This document shows positions 19,674 through 32,500 of a stretch of DNA of 64,000 nt, one piece after another. Made by a program: the position numbers and the translations under genes. Location: NCBI GenBank assembly GCA_030435675.1, contig CM059623.1, positions 12,432,092-12,496,091 on the forward strand, in the 5' to 3' direction. How positions within the stretch are numbered: position 1 is the first letter of the stretch; the number at the start of each line of letters is the position of its first letter. This DNA comes from Steinernema hermaphroditum. Its lineage: Eukaryota; Nematoda; Chromadorea; Rhabditida; Steinernematidae. The notes beneath the pieces are model-generated. The model had not been told where the DNA came from and did not search any database. It saw nothing but the letters and a program-made list of their open reading frames with translations.

Positions 19674-21404
19674 TAACTTTTTTACTTTTATTGCACTTCA
19701 TCTTTCTTGCGCAATCTCCACGCGGCCTTTCTTTTTCAATCATACGACATGAGGATTACACCTGCTTTTCTCTACAAGTTGCTACTAATAGCTGCAATTG
19801 CAACATTCCGGGAACTGTAACACCTGTTTATTGCGAGCTCAAACTTTGTGTCTTTGCTCTATGACAATTTGGAATGAAATGGACTTTAGATTATTCCCAA
19901 AGTTTAAGTCACTTTTCGCGATTTCCGCCACTTTTCGTGCTTAGAGTTGTTAGTACGACAACGTGGACCCCAAATCTGAGAAAATATGTCCCATTGGTAC
20001 CCAATGCGAAGATGTATCCGGACTGTTTAATGTGTGGACTCACAATCTGAAGAAAATGAGCCGAACTGTAACAGTGAACTGCACTGTTAGTTTCCAAAAA
20101 CCAACGGACATAATCTCCTGGTTTAAAACATGGAGTTGTGATTCTTCGCACGATCTAGAAGGAGAGTACGCGGTGTGACACTGATGTGATCACTGTGCTT
20201 TCCCATACATATAGTACAAATACAACAACAGGACCATGTCCCACGAACCCTAGATGTTTAAAGCCGATCTCTCTGTGATCTTCAGTGCATATGTATGCTG
20301 AGAATCGGACTTACAAGACGAGAGCATAAAGCCACCGTATGAAATGGCCTTCAATGATAACTAACTCAATATGAAGGTGATAGAACTGCCTCTGACACAA
20401 TGGGACGGAGGCACGCAGTCTCTCAAAGAATTCGAACTTATACAGGGTGGTCAACCAAACAGTAGTCTGGAATGTCATTTTTGTGATCATCTACTTGTGA
20501 GACTAGTTGAAAAATGAAAAAGAGAAGCGAAAAACGACGAAAAGCGACACGTCTCGCAGATCTGAATTTCCGAATGGCTTTCTTGTTGTGAATTGCGTCT
20601 AGATGTCCTTTATTTGAGTCACCCTGTACTCATGGTTTATCGCTAGAGACAATGCTAATCCAAGCTTGAACTGTGCAGGGAATCTGGGAATGTGGTGATG
20701 ATCATCCCTAATAAACCACAAACAAAAGACACACATTGTAACGAAGTGACACACAAGACACATTTAACTTTGAAAAGAAGCAGATTTTTTTCAAATGCAA
20801 CATCTTCCAGAGGACGCCTACGTGGGCGTAGGACTATTCAAAAACGGAAATTTAAATGTACTTCCATTCAAACGGCCTGCGTGTCGTCTTTGCTTCTAGT
20901 GACTGAAAGTAACATCGATACCCATAACACCAATTTCTTTCCTTTATCTCGGCCTTTGATACATATCGGTCATCTGCATTCAGCGGGCTAATGAGATGAT
21001 TAGTCGTCTCTTGTAGCAAAAGCAGAGGTGCGCTCGCTGTTCTGTTTCACATCCCTCAAGTGATCACTCGTTTTCTCGCATTAGAGAAACGCTTCCAGTG
21101 GAGAGCAAACAACAGAAGTGTCAACTATCAAGTGCTTTTTTTGATTTGGCCCTGCCGACAAACACATTTCCGCTGTTTCCAAGCACCCCTTATCCCCAAA
21201 TAGCATCATCCGTTGATGGCTTCCTTATTGAACTTCACACGTCATCGCCCAAACCATCCTGCGCCTCGATTGGACTCTTCTGGGCGCCAATTAGCGCTAA
21301 GACAAACAACGACGGAGAGAAAAAAAAACGTTTATTGGATCGTTCGAAGAGGATACCGGTTGGCGCGAGGGGACCCGTTTGAGAGGATGGAGATGCCGTG
21401 GACG
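19674..21404. other. Gene-poor spacer
   Basis: No coding region is supported. The stretch holds a short inverted-repeat element (20441-20628) and otherwise unremarkable AT-rich DNA with unrecognised short frames, up to the stop codon of the peptide-receptor-like gene. Confidence 0.5.
20441..20628. mobile_element. MITE-like element, Tc1/mariner-type ends
   Basis: About 188 bp bounded by inverted ends: TACAGGGTGGTCAACCAAA at the left and the reverse complement of TACAGGGTGACTCAAA at the right, with TA at both junctions. No transposase frame is inside. The end sequence and TA target resemble non-autonomous Tc1/mariner elements; the family name is inference. Confidence 0.65.
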
Positions 21405-24400
21405 TCAGAGCTGCACGTCGTGCGTGGCGGAGCACTCCTGGGGCTCCAGGAGTTTTGGCGACGCCTTCGGAGGCGCCGGCGACTGCCCGGGCACGGGGCT
21501 GTAGACGGCGCGGAAGCCGCAGAGCGAGAAGGCCAGCTGGCGGTACTTCTTGGAGAAGAGTGTGTAGACGAGGAAGGAGGCGGAGGCGTTGACGATGGTG
21601 AGGAAGTTGGCGACGGCGATGAGTGTCTGGAAGCGCCAGCTGGAGTCAATGGCGCTGCTCACGGCGGCGAGTAGCTGCACGGCGCTCTGTAAAGAGGCAC
21701 CATTAATTGTGAAATAGACGTCTATGTCTTTTAAGAGATATAATCCTTCTATATTTTTACTGCAATTCAATAGATACAAAATAGAACTTTGTGTCTGGAA
21801 ATGAGCCAGTCAGTTGACTTGATCGATCATTTAGTTGTCGTTATGAGAGAGGCCATCTGAGAGGAAACACGTCTATACGTCTGTCAATACTAGTCTTAGG
21901 TTTCCAGTCTATTTGAAAATCATTTTTGCTGTTATAATTGAGTGCGATCGCCTAAACTCACGATCATTTCGTGACCACTTCTCGTAGATTAGTCTAAGAG
22001 ACATATTTTGTGGACAGTCTACTCCCTTTTTCTCTAGATTTGCGTTATCGCCGCACCCACCTCCAAAGCAGCAACGCAAACTTACCGAAGGAAACTCGAA
22101 GACGAAATGGCAAAAAGTAGTGGCCGTGGCCAAGTGGAGTACACAGCGATGTCGCACATTAGCCTTCTTAGCCAAAGTTGCGACGAGGATAGAAGATTTC
22201 CCGTGCCTGAACGAGCTTCTGGCGATGCAGAAACAACACAGAAGGAGCGCCAGAAGTGGCATCACGTTGACGAACCACGCAGAGAGGTAGTAGTAACCCT
22301 GGTCGAAGACAGCTAAACACGACGGGTCCTGACTGGAAAAAATTGAGGACTTACGTCGGGCGAAGCTGAGGTAGTGGTGGATGACGATCTCTGGGTCGTA
22401 AGGACATGTGGAAACGGAGACATCACGATGGGACGCGAGAAGGGCGTGCAGCCCGAAAGAGAAGAAGCCGACGCCGAGGATGATGCCGTGGACGCGCACC
22501 ATCGTCAGCCAGCCTTTGGCTCGAAGGGGCCAGGCCACAAGAGCCAAAAGGTGTGCAGTCACGCACACTGTCAGCCTGAAGGAGTAGACTTAGCGGATCA
22601 GAAATCGGTTCCATTAATAACGCGGCGTCTCCTTTCTCTCTTCCGCTCCCCTAAGAGATCGCTATGGATTCCATTGAGACTAGTATAATCGCATTGAAAT
22701 TCGACCTCTAATTAGCTGCGCGACTCTGGAATCTCAATTTGGTGTGTTGTTTTGGCTAGCCAGTGCACGGAGAGCACACTCAATTTGGGTCTTTTGGTTT
22801 TCCGGCTTTTAATCTTTTTTGACATGGTTTGCAAAACAACAAATTACTAATTCAATGCGAGTTTGAGTGACGCTTCCAGAAGATGAATTCTGTGAATAGA
22901 TCATTTACGATATCCATTATCGTAACCATTACTTCCGCAGTGAATTTCCTGATAATAGATCTATTCGATTCACAAAAGAAAGACGAATTTTGACAGGATT
23001 TTATGCAAATTCTGGTGAGAAATAGAAAGCTTCGTTTGCCTCCTTGGCCTACAGGGAAAGGTTTACTAAATCGAATCGATGAGAACACAAAAAATTCACA
23101 GATACACCGAAATTTTTAACCTAATTGAAATTACGTAGGGAAGGTCGATCTGAGAGCCCCGAGTCATCGAGTCGGGTCGAAAAATGCGACTCAAAGTCGG
23201 ATCACTCCAGCACGAGTCGAGTGCCGACCCTATATCTAACTCTTTTCTTTCCATGGCCCTAAAAATAAATCGAATTTTTCGTCGAATACGGAGCTAGTAC
23301 GAATCTCAATTCAATTGATTAGCTTCGAACACGACTAGTGAACATCTTTCCACTGTAAATGAAGAACACAAACTTTTGGTTAGGCGAAAAGGTCTCTAGG
23401 AGATGCACTATTGATACTCATGGGAATCAAGATGTTCAAAAAATGTTTAAACATACCCAAAAATATGGCTTGTTTTGTGCGTGTTGTAAGCACTCTTATG
23501 ATCGCCTACTTCGTGCTACTTCTAGTAGCCAGTTGGATTTGAGCATTGTTTTATGTGGCCCCCGAGGACGCTTCGGCACTTCCGCAGGCGCTCAGCTGCC
23601 GCCTCGTGCACTTAGGCGTCCGCGCCGAATGTTTATCTTAGGCGATCGGCGGAAGAAGGCAGAGAACGCTCAGCGCCAAATTCGATTGCAACGACCCTTT
23701 TGGGCCTTCCGGACACTAATTAGGACTCACCAGACGGACGCCGTGTTAAGCGCGTTGGAGAGGAAGACCATCCACTTGACGGTGCGCCAGTAGAAGAGCT
23801 CCGAGGAGTCAGAGGCGAGCACTGTGTAGGGCGCCTGGGGACTCCGACGGAATCCGTGGATGGCGTAGACGAAGTTGGGGAGCAGGGAGATCGAGAAGAG
23901 GAGGTTCGCCTTCGAGCGGAACAAAAGGAGTTTCACGGTGGACGAGCTCCGGAGGAACGGGTGGTGGTAGAGGAAGATGTTCATCGTGTTGCCCGACACT
24001 GATAGGAGCAGGAGCAGTGGGTACAGCCAGATGTAGAGGAACTTCTCTTCCGCGCCCTGCAGGAGAGGAAGAAGGTTGGGGGTGCATCGGGGAGATAAAG
24101 GAGATGCTACGTTGAGCAAGGCTTTGAATGGAATTACTTCCAGATTATAAGAAATATAAATCTAAATCTTATTTGTCGTGTCAGGACCTATCTGAGAAAA
24201 ATGATTTGTTAGACCCCCTTGGAAGCCACTGCCTTAAATAAATTTTCTAGTGTCGTTCAGTGGCCGATCCTAATGGATCGAATCAGTGAATCCATCAGCA
24301 TTGCTTCGGGGCCCTTTTTAGGCAAGTTATTTGAGCTGTCATGCGATTTGCATTAGTCTCTTCAGATCAGATCAGATCAAACCAAATCGTTATCCGCTTT

Positions 24401-25025
24401 CCATATAATGGCGCCCTATAAATATGCATAGAATCTGGATGCATTTGCATATCATAAACATACTACGAACATATTTACATACTATGGATTTGTGTTTTCG
24501 CAATGTTTTTGCAAAAGTTTTATTTACGTTTTTGCAATCTAGTTATGCCGGAAGTGTTAATATAAAACGTGGTTATTCTTGTGGACTAGGGTGATCGCGG
24601 CGGGATCATCCTCATAGATAGTCATGGATGGGCTATCAACGACCATGACCGTCTGTGATGATTCCACTGCCATCACCCTCGTCCATAAGCACAGCTAGGC
24701 TTCATCCATGTTTTGTCTGAACTCTTGGATCTGAGTGAGTCCGATTCGGTCTCAGCGTGACAACTACAAGCAAGAAAATGCTTTCAAACGTTCAATTTTT
24801 ACAGTACTTCACCCAAATCTAGTTTACCGTTTTTATGGGCTAGCATATAAAGGCTGCACCACGATCGTGAAAATCTCATATGTTAAGTCACAATAACTTC
24901 CAATAGAACCCGCCGACTCTCCCAAATTGGAGGGCTTATGGTGTTGGTCTACAGTGACTCACCTGAAGCGACGTCTGACAACAAAGGGAGACATTCAGGA
25001 GGGCACAACGCTCCTCGTGGCTCAT
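21405..25025 (-). CDS. Seven-helix peptide-receptor-like GPCR (DMSR/Srw-like)
   Basis: Four exons join in phase: 24963-25025, 23731-24056, 22086-22575 and 21405-21686, giving about 386 aa. The short first exon encodes an extracellular N-terminus with an N-glycosylation site (NVS). Exon 2 holds TM1 (LLLLLSVSGNTMNIFLY) and TM2. A W codon is split between exons 2 and 3. TM3 leads into VAWPLRAKGWLT, so the usual DRY box is absent. The TM6 region reads FCHFVFEFPS, and TM7 VNASASFLVYTLFSKKYRQ. The pattern fits the FMRFamide/myosuppressin-type (DMSR) or Srw receptors of nematodes, plasma-membrane receptors for neuropeptides. A 22-bp GT...AG stretch near 22334 is too short to be an intron and is kept as coding. 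The C-terminal tail is Pro/Ser-rich. Confidence 0.78.
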
Positions 25026-27585
25026 TTCGGATTTCGACAGATTCTCGGATTCCCTTCTGAGCGTTCGCCGGTCGGGCCACGCCTCTCTGCAGTCGCTCCG
25101 CCTCTTGTGGCCCCTGAACAACGACAAATACACGCTGCGTGTGGCTGCGGGGATCGGTCTCCTGGCGATGGACGCCTGACGACCACGTGGCCCACGAACT
25201 CGCTTGCTCTTCGAAAGCGAAAGTCGTAATGGATCGCGCCGGCTTTCGGGTGGAAAACCGAAACCGCAAAAACAAAGTGAAGTGAAGGGGGCGTCACGAG
25301 TCGATTAAAAAGGCACAAGCCCTCCAATTTAGGTATTACCCTTGTGTCTAGGCTAGCCCTTCCACGGAAGAATTGTCGCAATATGACGTGTTTGCCAGCA
25401 GAATTAGGCGGAAAGTGCGCCGACAAATCTGGACGAACGCCCCCGGAAGAATCGTGCGCCCCAATGAGTACAATCGAGCGAGTCCGGTACACGTTTTCGG
25501 GCGATTAATTCCCACGGCGCTTTGTTTGTGTTGGACGCAATGGGCGCGGGAACGCGAAGAAGAAGGTGAGCACACGGGCCTGCAACTTTCCCAAGAGGTT
25601 TCCCAGGCGCGAGAAGAAAGTTCGGACGGCAGTTCGAGAGAGAAACTCCTATAAAGTTCGACTTGTTGGGGCGGGAATTGAAAAGTCATGGGAAGAACTC
25701 GAGAAACGCCTCCTCGTTACATGAAATGATGTAGTGAGCTTCTAAATATTAAGCGGTGAACCAGAAAGAGAAGCAGAAAGAGAATGGCCCCTCAACCTTC
25801 TATACTAAGCCCTCTTTTCCATGGGAGGCAATTCTTCGATTAGTCGAGAAATGAGGGCTATGATGGAGCCCTGCATAATCTAGACTCTCATTCAAACTAC
25901 AGAATGCTCTATCGTTTGAAAAAAAGACATTCGATTGCTGCAGTTGCAACTGAATTGGGTGACCAACTGGATACACAGACTGGTAAATTTCGTACTTTCC
26001 GAGTGGTAGGGGAAAGCGACGCAATTTTGAGAGAGCATCTTCAACACCGATATCACCCTGATCCTAATCTCGTTTTACACACTACCATCCATCCTAGTCA
26101 GTCATCATAAAAGGTGATTTTTCGGGTCCATTAAGATCACTGATCCAAGCAGCCTAGAGTATATCCTTCCATGAAAAGAACTTAGCATGTTACGTGCGTA
26201 AGCATGAATTTCTGCAATTCCATTCACTAAGAAACAGGTTTAGGAAAGAAACTACGAAACTGTACTTTTCGAAGTGAATGGGAAAGTGACGTAAGCTCGA
26301 GAGACGGCTACTAAGTGCAACCGTGTTTCGACCTTATTAGCATTTTATAGAGCGATAAACACATGCATATGGTATCCCCCTCGGGATGATCTCCATGGAA
26401 CCAGACAATACGTCAGTCAGTTAAAAGTGCTTTTACCCGGAAATCGAGTTGATTTTGAGCCAGTCCTCGTCCCTTCTCGATATGCGCAATGAGATTAGAT
26501 CCGATTGAGATTTGAGGCAAGAAGAGCTTATGGGTGCTTTTCATAGAAGTGTACACTTTAGTGGCAGTCCACATATCCATAACATTAGTTATGACCCGAA
26601 TTTATTCAAGTAGCCATCCCAAAGAGATCTTTTAAGTACGCTCAAGACTGCATTCTATCGATCAACTAAAAAAGAAAAAGAAGAAGACAGACAACAATTT
26701 GACTAATGAAGTAGGCCTAATGAAAAACAACAAATGTTGCACTTTGTAAATGTCCGTCTGCTGATCAGAGTGTCGAATTTCTGGACACACTGAAGCTAAT
26801 AAGGCAAATCGTCCCTCCCAACGTCTCGTATCTTTGCTGCGATGCTGCTGAGACTCTTGCTTCAAAAAAATACTATGTGTTACACATTCGTAGTCCCACT
26901 GATGACAAGATGTACGACGATACAACTCGAATCTAACAGAGACTTCGAACCGGAAGCTTGAACATTTGAAAGCTTTGCTGAATTGTAACTGCCAATAACT
27001 TCTAGAATATTTAATGTGCACGAACAGAACTAACACTAACAGAGACTTCGAACCCGAGCAGGGCACTAAGAGATCAGGGCAAATTTTGGGATTCGAGTTG
27101 TATCTCGGTTTTAGGCTAACCACGCGAAGGGAGCATCACGATCGTGGAACGCACGCTAATGGAACCCGTCTAGCGGCACAATTTCTTGAATAACAGTATG
27201 AATAACAGTACCTCAATAGCCAAGAAAGGGCGCGAAACACGAAAATCACAAAGAGAAGGCCCGAACGATTCACACAACAGCGAAATAAATAAATAGCGAA
27301 AATCGGCGTGATAGAACTTTTGCCGGGCCCTGTACATAGTAGGTCATGTCATTTACGTGAACTGGAAGGCGACTTCAAATGTTCTCTGTGCAAAGGCAAC
27401 ATTAGAATGGCGTTATCACGTCTGTATTTTAATGATACGCAGTATTGAACATAGTCACAAACGATAGGTATGAATAAGGGAGCTTGGTATTTGGTATTTG
27501 CATCAAGCTTAGGGCCACTTCTAAGGTACTCGAACAGAGAGATATAACACTGAATAGTCACTGACGGATTTCGCGTGGAAGTGAA
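25026..27585. other. Gene-poor region upstream of the GPCR
   Basis: Several mid-length frames lie on both strands at 25.0-25.7 kb, which is locally GC-rich and may be promoter or an unrecognised exon cluster. I see no domain or coherent splice chain. The rest is AT-rich. Confidence 0.4.
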
Positions 27586-27587
27586 AG

Positions 27588-27735
27588 CGAACAACGCCAG
27601 CGACCGCACCACATGGTCAACCCTGATCGCAGAATGGAGGCTCCCGATCACGCACCTGTTAGGAAGTTGGAGAGACGCCTTTGTGAGGATAGTAGAAACA
27701 GAGCACTAACAGAATTTTGCCGAATCTCGGATGAA
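27588..27735 (+). mobile_element. Retrotransposon RT C-terminal fragment
   Basis: The plus-strand frame reads NNASDRTTWSTLIAEWRLP, then WRDAFVRIVETE. It lines up with the C-terminal part of the retrotransposon at 14.76-15.0 kb (NKWSTRITEWRPP). No catalytic RT motifs are nearby, so this is a small 3' fragment of the same or a related element. Confidence 0.65.
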
Positions 27736-29437
27736 GAACAAACAAAATGTTATTCAAACCTGTTAGGAAGAAAATAAAGGAACCAACGACCGTTTCCAGA
27801 CGCCTCGGGCACTTATTTTGCTTCTTTCAGAAAATTAGGGACGCGCGCACCTCCAGCGACTCATCTCCGCCTTCTCGGACTGAGGAACGCCTCCGTCGCA
27901 AAGCGCAAACATTAATTTTAGACGCACTTTGTTAAGAGTCCGCTTTGAGTCGTTAGACGTCGCAAATTCAATTTGCTTTTTGAATAGACTTTCGACAAAG
28001 GACGGGAGAGGAGCGTCCCGAAGGACGCCTGGAACCTTTGTCAACGCTCGCCGGTTCGCTCTGACCTTGTCCAGAGTTGGAAAAACAAGGATATATGTGC
28101 AAAGGTCACCAAATGCAGTCACAAAGCGAAGGGCAACTGGATTACCGAATCGTTTGTGTAAATCGCGGATGTCTGCTCTCATCTTTTGTATGTGACTCCG
28201 CACTAATGAAGGCTATGGAAAGCTCAAAGGCGGAATCATGGTTCACCAAGGTTCTTCATTAGGTAATGGACATGGTCCTTTTAAAAGGGCAACACTAAAG
28301 AAGTCATGCGATGGACTGACGAGTCGAAAAAGATGCTTAAAGCAAGGAAAGGGCATATTATGCAGGAAAAGAGAGTGTTCCTCTTCACGCATTTTCCCAG
28401 ATATTACGGTAGTTTGATAGAAAAACAGCAGCATAGTTCAACAATCATATAGGGTCGGTCATCGAACCGAACAGAAGCCAGAGAAAGCTTATTTACACCA
28501 CAGGTTGTAGGACCAAACGGCTGGTAGGACTCGAACCGGGCTCTATCCAGAAAATAAGACATTTGCGGTATTGATCTCGAAATTCATAGAATAGCTATTC
28601 CACAAATAATTGGTCGTCGACTTGGCTCAATTGGGATCACCGTACTCAATTATCCTTGAATGACGTTCAGGCTTTGGATCAGCTTCGGGCATTTCTCACT
28701 ACCGCTTCTTCTTGAAGCTTTCGGAGCCACTCTTTATCGCAAGATGGTCCGTTATCTGTACACGTAAAGTTGGTCACAGTGTACATCTCCATAGCCCATA
28801 GATAAAAATTCAAAGTAGAGGACAGTACCATAAAGCTCTAGGCGTAACGGCTAACAAGCATCTGAAAGGATTTTAACCACCTGTGGTAATTTTTGGCGAT
28901 TATCAAATTTCCTATGAAAATAAGTCTGCACTCCTTGAAATGCACTTCAATTTACCATAGAGGCTTCCTGCAGAAAATACTTGTGAAAATTAGTTGGTGA
29001 GTCACTATCCGTTTTCCTCAAAATAGAGATGCACTTTAAGAGGAAAACCTCCAGAACCGTTTTGATTGAAGGATCCTCATGGTTCCAGGTCGTAAATGGC
29101 TAAAAATGGCCAATGCTCAAAAATAACACTAAAAGAAAAAATAGGCTTTTGATCTTAATTCGGGAGTCCATTGGCCATTTTATGTCCATTTTTGGTCATT
29201 TCGACCGCTCCCGATTCTTACACCGTTACATAGTTGCTGAGTCACTTGAGTACCAATCAGATTTTACTAATACCTGTACGGTTTGGATAATACCACCAGT
29301 GAAACAACTGCGATCAAGTGAGACAATAACGATCAGAGATGCAAACTGAGCAGGAACCAAGTCGGAACCTCTAAAAAAACTAATAAAAACTAATAGAAAT
29401 CCTGGGGTATGTACGAGACGACGGCGACGTTCAAACG
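27736..29437. other. Gene-poor spacer
   Basis: No coding region is supported. A frame at 27835-28203 (-) has 122 codons but no recognised motif. A B-box-like GGTTCGAGTCC occurs on the minus strand near 28535 without a matching A box. Confidence 0.4.
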
Positions 29438-29509
29438 GCCCAAGTAGTATAGTGGTTAGTACTCCACGTTGTGGCCGTGGCGACGCAGGTTCGATTCCTG
29501 CCTTGGGCA
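29438..29509 (+). tRNA. tRNA-His (GUG)
   Basis: The 72-nt cloverleaf has acceptor GCCCAAG/CTTGGGC, D arm starting TAGTATAGTGGTTAGTA, anticodon stem CCACG/CGTGG with loop TTGTGGC (anticodon GTG), and T arm CAGGTTCGATTCCTG. The base before position 1 in the DNA is G. A short T run (TTTCTTTT) follows. Confidence 0.95.
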
Positions 29510-32500
29510 TTTCTTTTCGGTTTTGTAAAAACAATCACAACCATTTAATTCAGACATTTATCTAAAACGTGTGTCATTCAAAAGTCGGTCGTAGTTGGGC
29601 AAAAAACCAGAACGCGAAAATTCGTGAGCACAAGACTATTGCAGTGGAACCCTCGCCATCCCTAACCCGAATGGTTCAGGTACCGGACCCGAACCTGCAC
29701 TACTTTGGTAGGTACTGAAGTTTCCGGTAAAAGCAATGATGATAGCAAAAGCGATTAATGCTTCCGGAGACTGTTCTGACCATGTTTCCGAATGAATAAA
29801 TGGGCCTTAGGTATGCACATAGCCATAAAGTGGAGCGTTCTATGCGAAAATGAATGTATAGTAGAATCATAAGTTGCGAATGATCTCCGATTCGCGTGGG
29901 CGACACACAAAAAAAACTGAGCTAGTACCCGGATAACCAAATTACGTAACAAAGTCGGAAGTTTTTTGTTGTATATTTATAATAACCTCAAAAATACGAA
30001 TCGTTTATTCATTGTTTTTGCATGGGTTTCTACCGTGAAAAGCCCACAGTGCATGTAGAGTACAAAGAGCCGTTTCCTATGCATTCCTAATTGGATCATT
30101 GCAAAGTCAACACAATTTATTGTCGAAAGATCGAATCGAATTGTTCCTGACATTCATCGAAGAAAGCAATCTAGAGTAGATCTCGGCACGATTTTGCAGA
30201 TTTAGCATGGGAATATAGTGTAATTAAAGTGCATGCAGCTTTGAATTTGATGCCTCTTTTTGATAACATACATTTCCCTTTGATCTTTGAAAATCTCCTC
30301 TATCATGCCCTATTTACGCAAATAGTTTGTACTTTTCGATTGAGCAAATGAAGTTGTCGCCGATTTTTAATAATCGGCACGGACTTGTTTGTTATTCACA
30401 ATTCAAAACAGCACCGAAACACGAGTGGTGACGAAAGTGCACGCTCTCATATTCAAAAAGATATCGACAGAAAACTTCCGAAGGGGATGGCGAAGGGATA
30501 CACTTTTAATTAGCAGGGCTGCGCTTTGTAATTAGAAAAGATAATTATAGATTATGCTGCTATATTGCAATAAGGTCTGCAACATATTGCAAATATAGGG
30601 AGAAAATGAGAATGTACTCGAGAATAGAACTTTGATTCCGATCAGAGTCGTGAAAAAAGGGAGCCACAGACCACCGAGGCCAAATTTAAAGTCTCACCGA
30701 GACACATATTGCAAATGTAGGGAGAAAATGAGAATGCACTCAACCGTGTGTCTCCGGAGAATAGAACTCTGATTCCGATGCTCTCGGATTAGGAACAAAA
30801 AATACGATTCTACTGGGATGGTGAGTTCAAAATAACACAACATTTCCGGGACTGTTAGCTCACATAAACACTACTATTTCATGCAAGTTATAGCACCAAC
30901 TGAAGACTACTTTGCAGTTAGCACGCCACTTCTTCCTATGAATACATTAATGTGAATGTTCCCAAGTTTGATCTTTGAAAAATCATCCCCATCCTGCCCT
31001 ATTTACGCAAGTAGTTCGCACTCTTCGATTGAGCAAATGAAGTTGTCGAGGTCATCAGCTCATGTGGAATCTAGTAAAGTGATCTTAGAGGATGTCTAAA
31101 CTTGAATTGTGCCATATCAACCGAATGATATTTAACAAAAAGCACATCGTGTTTGACACCCGCAATTTAGAATAAACGCAGTGGTCATTTTTTAATAAAC
31201 ACGTCTGCGCGCTCCTTGGCGCCCTCTGGGCACTCATTGCCCAGTAGCCCTTCGGACGGCAAGAGCGGCGGTTATAGAATCGTTTTTAATCCAGTTTAAG
31301 CCGGTAGACAATTGGTAGGTATCACCCCCTAGAATATTGCAATGAACCAGTCTCTCCCGAACTGTTTATGTGGCTCAAAGCGTTTCATTCGTAATCGGTT
31401 GGGGTCAGTTCAACACCGGCCCGTGTCCCTTTTTTATCTGAAACCGAGGGTCCGGGTCTCCATTTCGTCTGCTGTCTAAAATTGACCGCTCTTCGAATGG
31501 TTGAACGCGATCACTCCCTTGCGGATAGAGAGCACACAGACACACAGACCAACAGATCCCAAGGACCTACTTCCTACTAATTTTGCCAGAGTCAACAGCA
31601 CATAGGGCATAACAGTCATGTTTTTCCACTTCCGGCACCAGAAAAATAAACAAACCTTTGCCATAAACAACAATTGTGCACAAAGAGGAAATTGCTCGCG
31701 CTGTTCAAAAGTCTTCCGGAAGCTTTCGAAACGGCTAAATCCAAAATGGAAGAGAGGCTCTTAAGAAATAATAAACCATTGTTCTAAAATCTGTTCCTGG
31801 AGACGAGGACATCTCAAATGCATCTGCACACTTAGCAAATATAGAATCGGCGTTGTGTTCGCCTTGTAGCGAAATTGATCATGCTGGTTAAGTTTTGATT
31901 TATGGACGTTCTCAACGAAATATCAACGATCAGACATGTAATCCACATGCCTAATCTATGTCATCTGTCATGAAATGAACTAACAAGCAGCGGAGGCAAT
32001 TTTCGGCGGCATGTAATTTGTCTATAAATCGAGAGGAAAAATAGCTAGAGCCATCTCGGAAAATTGGATCGTTGTTTATTAGAACAAAACCGGAAGTTTC
32101 GCTGTCCAAAAATGTTTCGATTGCTCAAACTAGAGCTTTTTAGGTGATGACTTCAAAACACGCATTCGTGCACTAGTGTGCTCTATCTTCCACGATGAGG
32201 TGACCATTAGCCTCTGCGTATTTTTCCAGTGTTTTTCGTTTCATAAAACGGCGTAATAAATGAAAGATATGATTGTTTCATGTGATTCAACTATCAAAAT
32301 ATCGCTAATTCAATGACCTACATTCAAAACATTACATTTAAGAAACAGCACTGACTGTGAAGATTACGGTAAACTCAACAAATCAAGAAATCGAGCAGTT
32401 CAACAAACTCGGCAAAAAACGTTCTTTCCACAGTTAAACATCAACTCAACTCACAAATCGACGTCGCTCAGCCCAGCTCCTATTGCGAAATACCGCGCCA

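Noticed and set aside
22313..22334. A 22-bp GT...AG stretch in the peptide-receptor gene as an intron
   Set aside because: Too short to splice, and removing it shifts the frame into a stop; the unspliced frame continues the receptor.
28500..28560. tRNA gene on the minus strand
   Set aside because: Only a B-box-like GGTTCGAGTCC is present; no A box at the right distance and no cloverleaf.
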